Shown here one piece after another: positions 1-7,548 of a stretch of DNA of 9,558 nucleotides (within the stretch, counting starts at the first letter, position 1; the number at the start of each line of letters is the position of its first letter). The stretch is from Alphaproteobacteria bacterium (GTDB lineage Bacteria; Pseudomonadota; Alphaproteobacteria; Micropepsales; Micropepsaceae): NCBI GenBank assembly GCA_017307315.1, contig JAFKFF010000304.1, positions 1 through 9,558 of the forward strand, written 5' to 3'. The notes below the pieces were generated by a model, which was not told where the DNA came from, did no database searches, and worked only from the letters and a program-made list of their open reading frames with translations. Both the position numbers and the translations under genes were made by a program.

Positions 1-951
1 CGCCAGCTTCCCCGCGGCCGCCGCCGCCAGCGTCCGATCACTCGCCAACAGCGCGCGCACCGGGGCGGACTCGAAGCCGGCTGTCGCTGTGGCTTGCAGA
101 TCGCCATCGCCGTCCCAGCCTCCTTGTGCGGTGGACAAGCGGGCATTCCTCGCCGTCAGCGCCAATGATGGCGCGTCCGCCGAAAGACCGATGTCCGCGC
201 GGGCGGACGATGCGGTCAATCGCAGCGAAGGGGCCGACAGCGCGAAGCCGTTTTTGGCGATGGCCCAGCGAAGCCCTTCCGCGGAAAGATCCGCGCGCAA
301 CCCCTCCAAATTTCCGGCGGGATTGTAAACGTCGCCTTCCACATGAAATTGCGCCCGCCCGCCCTCCTTGGCGAAGGACAGCCGCGCCGTCTTCAGCGTC
401 ACGTCTGACGCGCCATAGCGGATAGCCGCCGGGCGCAAGAACAGGTTCGCCAGCACCGGCTCGTTGCGCACGAGCTTGACGTCGCCGTCCAATGTCAGCG
501 CCCCATAAGGCGAGGTCAAAAAGACATTCAGGCCGGTCAGCGACACCGCCAGATCGCTGCTGACGAAGCGCGATTGGCCTTGGGACGAGCGCAGCGAATC
601 GATCCAAGGCTGAAGCGATGGCAGGCTCAACGCGCCGTCCGCCGCCACCTGTGCGCGCACGACCGGATGAACCAGCCGGACTTCCACCACCCGGGGCGCC
701 CAGCGCAGCGGATCGAAATGCAATTCGATACGGTCGGCGGAAAGCGCCGGCGCGTCGGCGGGGCCCAGCGCGAAGCGGCCGGAAACACCGGAGAAGCCAA
801 GCGCGTCGATGGAAACCGTCGACGCGATGCCGTGGCTGCGGAAATAATTGCGCGCCAGTTCCGCCGCCAGCTGCGCCCGCGCCAGCCAGAGGGCCAGCAG
901 CAGCGCCGGAATGCCCACCAATCCCAGAACGAGGATGCGCCGCCAGGTCAT
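1..951 (-). CDS. YdbH-like AsmA-family envelope protein, N-terminal part (partial)
   Basis: An open frame of 317 codons runs from an ATG at 951 to the left edge with no stop, so the C-terminal part is missing. The protein begins with two arginines and one hydrophobic helix (about residues 6-24, rich in Leu/Ala), a membrane anchor with the bulk outside the cytoplasm. After it comes a repetitive beta-rich pattern: a 'LGPADAPALSADRIELHFDP' stretch, then 'VVEVRLVHPVV', then 'DGALSLPSL'. This is the style of the YdbH/AsmA-like family, long envelope proteins linked to lipid transport between the two membranes in Gram-negatives. A weak AGG lies 8 bases before the ATG. The gene diverges from purH. 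Family is inferred from pattern, not an alignment; another AsmA/DUF-type envelope protein is possible. In other genomes ydbH is followed by ynbE and ydbL, which here would lie left of the window. Confidence 0.72.
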   Translation of the reverse strand, partial: MTWRRILVLGLVGIPALLLALWLARAQLAAELARNYFRSHGIASTVSIDALGFSGVSGRFALGPADAPALSADRIELHFDPLRWAPRVVEVRLVHPVVRAQVAADGALSLPSLQPWIDSLRSSQGQSRFVSSDLAVSLTGLNVFLTSPYGALTLDGDVKLVRNEPVLANLFLRPAAIRYGASDVTLKTARLSFAKEGGRAQFHVEGDVYNPAGNLEGLRADLSAEGLRWAIAKNGFALSAPSLRLTASSARADIGLSADAPSLALTARNARLSTAQGGWDGDGDLQATATAGFESAPVRALLASDRTLAAAAAGKLA

Positions 952-1241
952 CGCAAGGACCTGTGCGTCTTCGAACTGTGACCGATTTGCGCCTGCTGCG
1001 CCGCCCTCATGACTAATTTCCGGCCTTTCGCGAAAATGGTCCGGCAGCCAGCGTCCCATGCAATCGCTTTGCCGCAAACGGAAATTTTCCGGCCCACGGC
1101 ATCATGTCTCGCGGGACCGGGGGACTGGCCGGCGGGACTTCACGGCGCGGCGAATCGGCGGAGAGACCCGGCTCCGGAGCCATGTTCCTTCGCTGTGCGC
1201 AAAGGCCGCCCTGACCCTTTCCTGAAGGACCGCGAAGGGAT
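952..1241. promoter_or_regulatory. Divergent spacer between the ydbH-like gene and purH, with palindromes
   Basis: This 290-base stretch must hold promoters for both flanking genes. I see no convincing -35/-10 pair. It holds three short perfect or near-perfect palindromes: TTTCGCGAAA at 1026-1035, CGGAAA-T-TTTCCG at 1079-1091, and GGCTCCGGAGCC at 1170-1181. Any of these could be an operator, but none matches a regulator I can name. Short open frames here show no family features and look like chance. Confidence 0.4.
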
Positions 1242-2873
1242 ATGAGCGGCGGACACTTCCCGGGATTCCGCTCCATGACCGCACGCAAGATTTCCCGTGC
1301 CCTGCTTTCCGTTTCCGACAAGACCGGTTTGGTCGACTTCGCCAAGGGCCTGGCCGGGCATGGGGTGATGCTGATCTCGACCGGCGGCACGGCCAAGACC
1401 CTGCGCGATGCCGGCCTCGCGGTGAGCGATGTGTCCGAGATTACCCAGTTTCCGGAAATGATGGACGGGCGGGTCAAGACGCTTCACCCCAACGTCCATG
1501 GCGGCCTGCTGGCCTTGCGCGGCAAGGCCGATCATGCCCAATCCATGAAAGAACATGGCATCGCGGGAATCGATCTGCTGGTCTGCAATCTTTATCCCTT
1601 CGAAACCACGGTGGCGCGCGGCGCCGATTTCGAGACCACCATCGAGAATATCGATATCGGAGGACCGGCGATGACCCGCTCCGCCGCCAAGAATCACGAC
1701 TGGGTGACCGTGGTAGTCGATGTCGAGGATTACAAAGCCGTTCTCGACGAAATAGCCGCCAACGACGGCGCCACCAGCCTGCAGCTTCGCCGGACCCTGG
1801 CGCAGCGCGCCTTCGCCCGCACCGCCGCCTATGACGCGGCGGTGTCGAACTGGTTCGCGGACCAGCTGGCGAAGGACGGCGACAATGCGCCGCCGCGCCG
1901 CCGCGCCCTGGGCGGCTTCCTGCGCCAGCCGCTGCGCTATGGCGAAAATCCGCACCAGCAGGCGGCCTTCTATGTCGACGGCAGTTCGCGCCCCGGCGTC
2001 GCCAGCGCCAAGCAACTCCAGGGCAAGGAACTTTCCTACAACAACATCAACGATACCGATGCGGCTTACGAACTGGTGGCGGAATTCGATCCCAAACTCG
2101 CGCCCGCCTGCGCCATCATCAAGCACGCCAACCCCTGTGGCGTCGCGACAGCGAAGACCCTGAAAGATGCCTATCTGGCGGCGCTGGCCTGCGACACGCA
2201 AAGCGCCTTCGGCGGCGTGCTCGCCTTCAACACCAGGCTCGACGGCGCCACGGCGGAAGAAATCTCCAAGATCTTCACCGAAGTGATCATCGCCCCGGAC
2301 GCCGACGAAGACGCGCGGAAGATTCTGGCGGCGAAGAAGAATCTGCGCCTTCTGATCGCGGGCGGCCTGCCCGATCCCTTGACGCCCACCCTTACCTATC
2401 GCTCGGTGGCGGGCGGTTTTCTGGTGCAGACCCGCGACAATGGCCGCGTCACCCGCGCCGAACTGAAAGTCGTCACCAAGCGCCAGCCCAGCGCGCAGGA
2501 AATCACCGACATGCTGTTCGCCTTCACGGTGGGCAAGCATGTGAAGTCCAATGCCATCATCTATGCCAAGGACGGTTCGACCGCCGGCATCGGCGCCGGC
2601 CAGATGAGCCGGGTGGATTCGGCGCGCATCGCCGCGATCAAGGCGAAGGACGCTGCCAAGGTGGCGGGCTGGAGCCAGCCGCGCACCGTGGGCTCGGCCG
2701 CCGCTTCGGAAGCCTTCTTCCCCTTCCCCGACGGATTGCTGACGGTCGCCGAAGCGGGCGCCACAGCGGTGATTCAGCCGGGCGGTTCGCTCAACGATCA
2801 GAAAGTGATCGATGCCGCCGACGAAGCGGGATTGGCCATGGTGTTCACCGGCATGCGCCATTTCCGCCACTAA
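1242..2873 (+). CDS. purH: Bifunctional AICAR formyltransferase / IMP cyclohydrolase
   Basis: PurH does the last two steps of de novo IMP synthesis in the cytoplasm: it formylates AICAR with 10-formyl-THF, then closes the ring to IMP. The 543-aa length fits the family (E. coli 529). The N-terminal cyclohydrolase domain has '[11 protein letters not shown]' at residue 19, 'STGGTAKTL' near 46 and '[16 protein letters not shown]' near 73, including the conserved Lys79 (equivalent to Lys66 in human). The transformylase domain has '[12 protein letters not shown]' near 264 and the catalytic Lys294-His295 pair in '[11 protein letters not shown]'. It ends with the typical 'TGMRHFRH'. Start: ATG 1242 has GAAGGA 12 bases upstream; an in-frame ATG at 1275 has no clear ribosome site but matches the usual N-terminus more closely, giving 532 aa. 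It stands alone here and converges on the SH3 gene. No damage is visible. Confidence 0.97.
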   Translation: MSGGHFPGFRSMTARKISRALLSVSDKTGLVDFAKGLAGHGVMLISTGGTAKTLRDAGLAVSDVSEITQFPEMMDGRVKTLHPNVHGGLLALRGKADHAQSMKEHGIAGIDLLVCNLYPFETTVARGADFETTIENIDIGGPAMTRSAAKNHDWVTVVVDVEDYKAVLDEIAANDGATSLQLRRTLAQRAFARTAAYDAAVSNWFADQLAKDGDNAPPRRRALGGFLRQPLRYGENPHQQAAFYVDGSSRPGVASAKQLQGKELSYNNINDTDAAYELVAEFDPKLAPACAIIKHANPCGVATAKTLKDAYLAALACDTQSAFGGVLAFNTRLDGATAEEISKIFTEVIIAPDADEDARKILAAKKNLRLLIAGGLPDPLTPTLTYRSVAGGFLVQTRDNGRVTRAELKVVTKRQPSAQEITDMLFAFTVGKHVKSNAIIYAKDGSTAGIGAGQMSRVDSARIAAIKAKDAAKVAGWSQPRTVGSAAASEAFFPFPDGLLTVAEAGATAVIQPGGSLNDQKVIDAADEAGLAMVFTGMRHFRH

Positions 2874-2901
2874 GCGCCGTCTTTTTGCGCCTTGGGTTCG
2901 T

Positions 2902-2936
2902 CGCGCGTGCTCACGTGCTAACGCACGCCCCGCGCG
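2902..2936. terminator. Nested GC hairpin between convergent genes (possible bidirectional terminator)
   Basis: An outer stem CGCGCG (2902-2907) pairs with CGCGCG (2931-2936). An inner stem CGTGC (2914-2918) pairs with GCACG (2923-2927) around the tetraloop TAAC. The two stems are separated by an unequal internal loop (6 bases against 3). The element lies 28 bases after the purH stop and 45 bases beyond the stop of the opposing SH3 gene. Neither side has a clean T-run directly after the stem, so it is not a classic intrinsic terminator. It may be a dispersed palindromic repeat of the sort often found between convergent alphaproteobacterial genes. Confidence 0.5.
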
Positions 2937-2981
2937 GCGCTCCTGCCCAAATCGCAAAAATCCCGGCGCTCGGCTATCGCG

Positions 2982-3461
2982 TTATTTGAAAGTCTCGCCG
3001 GGATCGACGCCCCAGATCCGATCGCGCGCAATCCAGCCATCGACGCGCCCGGAATCCACCCGGCAATAGTCGGGCTCGCACGCCTTCACTTCCAAAATGG
3101 CATCCGGATCGGCCAGGCCCACCACCTTGGCATCCGGCTCCGCTGTCTTGCGGATTTCGGCGCGGCCCTTGCCGGTCACCAGCACGGTGCGCTCGTCCGA
3201 CAGGAGCTGGCCGTTCATCCAGCCCACCGTGCCGTCCATCGCCGTCACCCGCCGCCAGATGTCGAAGCGGGCGCTTTCCTTGAAGGGATAGCCCTTGTGG
3301 CGATAGACCCAGAGAATCTTATAAGCATAGCCCGGCCCCTGGCGCAGCGAGGCGAGCCCCGCCCGCTGGCTGACATAATGGGGCTTGAACGGCTTCTGGT
3401 CCGCGGCGCCCGCGGCGACGGGCAGCAAAGCCGCCAGAACAACCAAGACCGCGACCCGCAC
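2982..3461 (-). CDS. Exported SH3-domain protein (SH3_4 type)
   Basis: 159 aa. Residues 1-20 form a signal peptide (Arg2, a Val/Leu/Ala core, then 'AAGAA' before Asp21), so the mature protein is probably periplasmic. Two bacterial SH3-like units follow. The first, about residues 32-90, has 'RQGPGYAYKILWVY', 'DIWRRV' and 'DGTVGWM'. The second, about 92-151, ends in 'VDGWIARDRIWGV'. This matches the SH3_4 family common in Alphaproteobacteria, thought to bind cell-wall or other ligands; no enzymatic residues are seen. Cys128 and Cys133 could form a disulfide. The start is GTG at 3461: GAGGG sits 7-8 bases upstream and lies against the stop codon of the preceding hydrolase gene. It is therefore the third gene of a tight operon and probably translationally coupled. 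Exact ligand unknown. Confidence 0.85.
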   Translation of the reverse strand: MRVAVLVVLAALLPVAAGAADQKPFKPHYVSQRAGLASLRQGPGYAYKILWVYRHKGYPFKESARFDIWRRVTAMDGTVGWMNGQLLSDERTVLVTGKGRAEIRKTAEPDAKVVGLADPDAILEVKACEPDYCRVDSGRVDGWIARDRIWGVDPGETFK

Positions 3462-3471
3462 CGTTCAGCCC

Positions 3472-4206
3472 TCAAAGATTGCGATTCAGAAGATCGAGCA
3501 GCTTTGCGTGCGCCCGTTCCGCCTGCTTCTGGTTGTAAACATCGCGGCCGGGCACCGTCCAGCCATGGCGGGCGCCTTCATAGACTTCGCTGTCATAGCG
3601 CCCGCCCCAGGCCTTCAACGTATCATTGAGCTTTTCGATCGCATCCGGCGGCATCGACGAATCTTCCACCGCATGGCCGAAATAAAGCTCGCCCTTCGCC
3701 TGCGGGACGCGGCCGTGCGGGCTGTCGGCCGCTTCGGTGACCAGCTGGCCGCCATGGAAGGAAGCGGCCGCCGCGACCCGCCCGGCCGCGACCGCCGCGG
3801 TACGAAGGGCGAAGGCACCGGTGAAGCAATAGCCCACCACGCCGACCTGTTCTCCCGAAACGTCCGGCTGCTCCAGCAGCGCCTTCACATAAAGCGGCGC
3901 ATCCTTTTCCATCATCGCCCCCGTCAGCGATCCGAACAGGCCGTCGATGATCTTCATCGAGGCCGGCTCGCCCCATTGAAAGCTGGCATCGGTAAAAGGC
4001 GGCTTGCCGTAGCGATAGAAGACGTTGGGCATCAGGACGGCGTAGCCTTCTTCCGCGACCCGCCGGGCCATGCCCTGATTGGCGGAGCGGATGCCGAATA
4101 TGTCGGTATAGAACAGAAGGCCGGGATGCCCGCCGGCATCCGGCGCATAGAGGATGGCGTCGGCGACGCCGTCAGCGACGGCGATCTCCAGCCTGCGTTC
4201 GATCAT
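3472..4206 (-). CDS. Dienelactone hydrolase family protein
   Basis: 244 aa, a normal length for this alpha/beta-hydrolase family, cytoplasmic (no signal peptide). The family hydrolyses esters or lactones using a Cys-Asp-His triad. Here the nucleophile is Cys127 in 'GVVGYCFTGAFA', the acid is probably Asp182 in 'GHAVEDSSMPPD', and the base is His214 in 'EGARHGW'. The N-terminal 'YTDIFG' (Asp35) stands where classic dienelactone hydrolase has Glu36 in 'EIFG'; that Glu helps activate the Cys, so Glu-to-Asp is a notable change. The nucleophile motif Cys-Phe-Thr-Gly also differs from the usual Cys-x-Gly-Gly. Start: ATG 4206 overlaps the TGA of the upstream phosphatase gene (ATGA), a typical coupled junction. 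The frame stays open upstream to 4464, but that part is antisense-style noise inside the phosphatase gene. Substrate cannot be predicted; no chlorocatechol pathway genes are nearby. Confidence 0.9.
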   Translation of the reverse strand: MIERRLEIAVADGVADAILYAPDAGGHPGLLFYTDIFGIRSANQGMARRVAEEGYAVLMPNVFYRYGKPPFTDASFQWGEPASMKIIDGLFGSLTGAMMEKDAPLYVKALLEQPDVSGEQVGVVGYCFTGAFALRTAAVAAGRVAAAASFHGGQLVTEAADSPHGRVPQAKGELYFGHAVEDSSMPPDAIEKLNDTLKAWGGRYDSEVYEGARHGWTVPGRDVYNQKQAERAHAKLLDLLNRNL

Positions 4207-4808
4207 GGTTGCTTCCATTCGTAGACGACGTCGTTCCAGTAACGCACGCGGTGCGATCCGGTGCGGGCGAACCCGCGGCGGCGCAGTTGCCGGCCGATCA
4301 TGGCGTTGAAATAGCCATGCGCCACCAGGACGGCCGCGCCGCCTTCGCGCACCTTGTCGACGAGAATATCCGCGGCCCGGCAGGCCCTGTCCCGCGCGGT
4401 GGGATAATCCTCGATCTCGGGATGATAGCCCGCATGCCACAACAGGCGCGCCACCACCGCCCATTTCGGCACCCGCATCTTCAGAAGCGGGATGCGGGGC
4501 GACGCCAGGGGCGCTTCCGCGAAGAGCGGATCGACCTGGAGATCGGCGCGGGGCGCCAACGCCCGGGCGCTCTGGTGCGCGCGCGGCCGGTCGGAGGAAA
4601 AGACATGATCCAACTCCTTGACCAGATCGGCAAGTTCACGGGGCGGCATGCTCTCGGGGTCGAGTCCGGCGGCCTCATAGGCGTCGATATAATCGCGAAA
4701 GCCGTGATGGCCGGTTCGCGGACGCAGCGGCAAATGCGGGCGACCGTGCCGCACCAGGATGATGCGCGCGCCCTTGGCGATGGATTGCGTCTGTTTCGGA
4801 TCCGGCAT
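4203..4808 (-). CDS. Histidine phosphatase family (phosphoglycerate-mutase-like) protein
   Basis: 201 aa, cytoplasmic. All four catalytic positions of the histidine phosphatase (branch 1) family are visible: the Arg20-His21-Gly22 motif in 'IILVRHGRP' with the phospho-accepting His21, Arg76 in 'SSDRPRAHQSA', the acid Glu99 in 'FAEAPL', and the second His164 in 'VAHGYFNAM'. It is likely a small-molecule or protein phosphatase rather than a glycolytic mutase; the substrate is unknown. Start: ATG at 4808 is chosen; a TTG three codons upstream (4817) is the alternative, and neither has a clear Shine-Dalgarno. A small hairpin (4820-4839) occupies the place where a ribosome site would be expected. 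It is the first gene of the operon with the hydrolase and SH3 genes and overlaps the hydrolase start by four bases. Confidence 0.87.
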   Translation of the reverse strand: MPDPKQTQSIAKGARIILVRHGRPHLPLRPRTGHHGFRDYIDAYEAAGLDPESMPPRELADLVKELDHVFSSDRPRAHQSARALAPRADLQVDPLFAEAPLASPRIPLLKMRVPKWAVVARLLWHAGYHPEIEDYPTARDRACRAADILVDKVREGGAAVLVAHGYFNAMIGRQLRRRGFARTGSHRVRYWNDVVYEWKQP

Positions 4809-4819
4809 GGATTTCAAAG

Positions 4820-4839
4820 AGTAGCGCGCCCGCTCTACT
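4820..4839 (-). promoter_or_regulatory. Small hairpin just before the phosphatase start codon
   Basis: AGTAG (4820-4824) pairs with CTACT (4835-4839). One mismatch is followed by a further GC pair of bases and a 4-base loop GCCC (4828-4831). On the transcribed strand it lies about 11 bases before ATG 4808. No purine-rich ribosome site is seen here. It may affect initiation or may be chance; a 7-8 bp interrupted stem is weak evidence. Confidence 0.25.
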
Positions 4840-4891
4840 TTCCCAAACCCGGAACGACAAGCCCACTACCGAACGAACATACATTGGCTTT

Positions 4892-4926
4892 CTTCCCCCG
4901 CATGGCGGAGCCATTGGCGGGGGAAG
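4892..4926 (-). terminator. Strong hairpin downstream of the hybrid kinase gene
   Basis: CTTCCCCCGC (4892-4901) pairs perfectly with GCGGGGGAAG (4917-4926). The stem continues inward with ATGGC (4902-4906) against GCCAT (4910-4914), with a 2-base bulge (TG) on one side and a GGA loop. About 15 pairs in total is far more than expected by chance. It lies 43-77 bases after the kinase stop in the direction of transcription. No clear U-run follows on either strand, so it could be an intrinsic-like terminator, an RNA-stability element or an attenuator before the phosphatase operon. Confidence 0.6.
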
Positions 4927-4927
4927 A

Positions 4928-4960
4928 TGTGCGGTACCGGGCTTGCCCGCGTGCCGCACA
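4928..4960 (-). terminator. Second hairpin directly after the kinase stop codon
   Basis: TGTGCGG (4928-4934) pairs with CCGCACA (4954-4960). An inner stem CGGG (4938-4941) pairs with CCCG (4946-4949) around CTTG. The element starts 8 bases beyond the kinase stop and stands one base from the neighbouring hairpin, so the kinase mRNA would end in two stacked stem-loops. Terminator function is inferred; no U-run is present. Confidence 0.5.
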
Positions 4961-4968
4961 GATGGGGG

Positions 4969-7548
4969 TTAAACTTCCAAAGCCCGCCGCAGCTGGCCCA
5001 GATCGAACGGCTTGGTGAGATGGCGGATGGTGGAATCCTGTGGCTTGCCGCCGGCCGCGGCCTCCGCGGAATAGCCGGAGGCGATAATCACTTTCAGCTC
5101 GGGCTTGAGGCGTCTTGCTTCTTCCACCAATTGCCGCCCGTTCATGCCCGGCAGCCCCAGATCGGTGAGCAAGATCTCGATCCGCGGGTCGCCTTGCAGA
5201 ATCGCCAGCGCTTCGGTGCCATCGCCTGCCTCCACCGCTTCGAGACCGATCTGCTCGATCATGTCCACCGTGGCCATGCGGATCAGCACGACATCCTCCA
5301 CCACTAGGATCTTGGTCCGCCGCTCGGCCGGCTTGGGCGCCGGAGCCCGCAATGGCCCTTGCGCCGAACCCGAAAAGACGCTGCGCAGCTTTCGCGCCAG
5401 TTCGTCCTTCCGATAGGGCTTGGAGAGCAGCAAGGCATCATCGTCGAGCCTGCCATTATGGACGATGGCGTTCTGGGTATAGCCGGACGTGAAGAGAATC
5501 CGCACGCCCGGACACAATTCCTGCGCCTTGCGGGCAAGTTCGCGGGTGGGAATGGTGCCCGGCATCACCACATCGGTGAACAGCATGTCCACCTTGGCGC
5601 CTCCTTCCAGGAGCTTGAGCGCGGCCTCGGCATTCTCGGCCCGCAGCACGTGATATCCGAGGTCGGTCAGCATATCGACCACGGCGGCGCGAACCCCTTC
5701 GTCATCCTCCACCACCAGAATGCGCTCGTTTCCACCCTGCACGGGAAGCTGTCGCGCGGGATCGTCGGCGTCCTGCATCCGGCGCGTGCGCGGCAGATAG
5801 ATCTTCACCGTCGTGCCCTCGCCCAGCTCGCTGTAGATCTTGATATGACCGCCGGACTGCTTGACGAAGCCATAGGCCTGGGCGAGGCCGAGGCCCGTGC
5901 CCTTTCCTTCCGGCTTGGTGGTGAAGAAAGGCTCGAACACCCGGCTCATCACGTCGGGCGTCATGCCGATGCCGGTGTCGCTTACCGCCAGCATCACATA
6001 TTGGCCGGGCGTGACTTCGGCATGGCTTTGCGCATAAGCGTCGTCGAGATAGGCGTTGGCCGCTTCCAGGGTCAGCTTGCCGCCATCCGGCATCGCGTCG
6101 CGGGCATTGATGGCGAGATTGAGGATGGCGTTCTCGACCTGGTTGGGGTCGACCAGCGTGTTCCAGAGGCCGCCCGCGATCACCGCTTCCACTTCGATCT
6201 GCTCGCCCAGGGTCCGGCGCAGCATGTCGGTCATGTCGCGGATAACGCGGCCCAGATCGACCGAACGCGGATCCAGCGCCTGGCGCCGGGCGAAAGCCAG
6301 CAGCTGGCCGGTGAGCCGGGAACCGCGCGACACCGCGCCCATCGCGTTTTGCAGCCGCTGGCCCAGCCGGGCGTTGCTGCGGGCCTCTTCGGAAATCGCC
6401 GCCAGATCGAGATTGGCGCTGATGATCTGCAGAAGATTGTTGAAGTCGTGGGCGACGCCGCCGGTCAGATGGCCGATCGATTCCATCTTCTGGCTCTGGC
6501 GCACCATGCTTTCCGCGCGGATGCGGGCGGTGGTGTCGCTCACCGCCACCAGAAAGCCGCCGGTGGCGACCGGTGCCTTGTAGATGTCGAGTTCGCGGTT
6601 CGCCCAGGAAATATGCCGGGTGTCGAGATCCCGGTCCTGGCCGGGTGGCGTCAAGATCGCATCCGGCCTGCCCGCTTCGATGGCCTGAAGATCCGCCAGC
6701 CGGGTGTCTCTGGTGTTCGCCAGATGATCCGGGAAATCCATCAGGCGGAAGAAATTGGCGTTGAAAGCGGAAAGCCGGCCATCGGCGGCGAAATAAGCGA
6801 TGCCGTCGCGCACCGTTTCGATGGTCGCCTGCAGGATCGCGGCTTCGCGACCGCGGGCGCGTTCGGCTTCGGTGAGGCTGAGATTGTTGCGCACCAGGAG
6901 CGCGGCCGCGATCATCAAAATGCCCAGCGCCAGAATAGCCGCGCCCACGGCGAAACCGATCTCGTAACGCTCCTGCCGGTCGCGCTCCCGGGTTCTGACC
7001 TGCAGAAGCGTGCGTTCCACCGTCATGCCGGCGGCGACTTCGGCGCGCAGCGCATCCATGCGCGCCTTGCCCGTCTGCAGCGCCTGCACCATGTCGGGCG
7101 GCTGCCCGTCCGCATTTCCCAGCGCGAAATCCAGCGCGTTGAAACGCTCATGCACCAGGCGGGACAGCATTTCGGCGCGGTGCTGCTGGTCGGGATTGTC
7201 GATGGTCTGCTCTTTGAAAAGGGCGACGTCGCGGTCCACGCGGCGGACTGCGTTTTGATACGGCGCCAGGAATGCGGCATCGCGGGTGAGCAGATAGCCG
7301 CGCTGCCCGGTCTCGGCGTCCTGGGCGTCCACCAGGACCTGGCGGAGCGCGCCGATCACTTGATAGGTATGCGCCACGCCCCGCTGGGCCACATTCTCGT
7401 TGGCGGCGAACTGCACCGTGAGATAGGCGATGGTCGCGAAGACCAGGAAGATGGGCACCGCGGCAAGAAGCGCCAGCCTGTTCGCCGTTAAGATGCCCCG
7501 CCCCAAACCGTTTTGTCCGGAAGAAACCCCGTCGGTAGAACGACCCAT
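4969..7548 (-). CDS. Membrane-bound hybrid histidine kinase: CHASE3-PAS-HisKA-HATPase-REC-REC
   Basis: 859 aa from ATG 7548. Domains in order: TM helix about 25-48; extracytoplasmic helical CHASE3-type sensor about 50-195 ('AQDAETGQRGYLLT' near 75 is typical); TM helix about 198-219; PAS about 232-345; HisKA with phospho-acceptor His367 in 'GGVAHDFNNLL'; HATPase with N box 'NAILNLAINARDAM' near 473 and G boxes 'DTGIGM' and 'GKGTGLGL' (524-555); receiver 1 about 608-725 (Asp659, Lys710); receiver 2 about 746-858 (Asp796, Lys846). All phosphorelay residues are intact, so it should be active and signal from periplasm to two receivers. There is no output domain and no partner regulator nearby, so it is an orphan. 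An EcfG-like promoter spans the ATG; if used, translation may start at TTG 7506 (845 aa), still keeping TM1. With ATG 7548, AGGA lies 12 bases upstream. Confidence 0.94.
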   Translation of the reverse strand: MGRSTDGVSSGQNGLGRGILTANRLALLAAVPIFLVFATIAYLTVQFAANENVAQRGVAHTYQVIGALRQVLVDAQDAETGQRGYLLTRDAAFLAPYQNAVRRVDRDVALFKEQTIDNPDQQHRAEMLSRLVHERFNALDFALGNADGQPPDMVQALQTGKARMDALRAEVAAGMTVERTLLQVRTRERDRQERYEIGFAVGAAILALGILMIAAALLVRNNLSLTEAERARGREAAILQATIETVRDGIAYFAADGRLSAFNANFFRLMDFPDHLANTRDTRLADLQAIEAGRPDAILTPPGQDRDLDTRHISWANRELDIYKAPVATGGFLVAVSDTTARIRAESMVRQSQKMESIGHLTGGVAHDFNNLLQIISANLDLAAISEEARSNARLGQRLQNAMGAVSRGSRLTGQLLAFARRQALDPRSVDLGRVIRDMTDMLRRTLGEQIEVEAVIAGGLWNTLVDPNQVENAILNLAINARDAMPDGGKLTLEAANAYLDDAYAQSHAEVTPGQYVMLAVSDTGIGMTPDVMSRVFEPFFTTKPEGKGTGLGLAQAYGFVKQSGGHIKIYSELGEGTTVKIYLPRTRRMQDADDPARQLPVQGGNERILVVEDDEGVRAAVVDMLTDLGYHVLRAENAEAALKLLEGGAKVDMLFTDVVMPGTIPTRELARKAQELCPGVRILFTSGYTQNAIVHNGRLDDDALLLSKPYRKDELARKLRSVFSGSAQGPLRAPAPKPAERRTKILVVEDVVLIRMATVDMIEQIGLEAVEAGDGTEALAILQGDPRIEILLTDLGLPGMNGRQLVEEARRLKPELKVIIASGYSAEAAAGGKPQDSTIRHLTKPFDLGQLRRALEV

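Noticed and set aside
38..1016. Short frames on both strands (38-607, 89-328, 126-425, 574-981, 618-1016)
   Set aside because: They are shadows of the ydbH-like frame, which is open from 951 to the window edge and has a clear membrane anchor and family-like pattern.
1140..2957. 605-codon open frame on the minus strand
   Set aside because: It is antisense to purH, whose protein is unmistakable. Long open antisense frames are expected in high-GC genes, and its protein has no family features.
4207..4464. N-terminal extension of the hydrolase frame
   Set aside because: It overlaps the C-terminal third of the phosphatase gene in another frame. ATG 4206 gives a standard family length and an ATGA junction.
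3385..5018. Plus-strand frames of 279 codons (3385-4224) and 269 codons (4209-5018)
   Set aside because: They are antisense to the hydrolase and phosphatase genes, which carry complete catalytic motifs.
5359..7491. 710-codon open frame on the plus strand
   Set aside because: It lies antisense to the hybrid kinase, which has every expected motif. The composition (rich in His, Gly, Arg, Asp) is that of a shadow frame.
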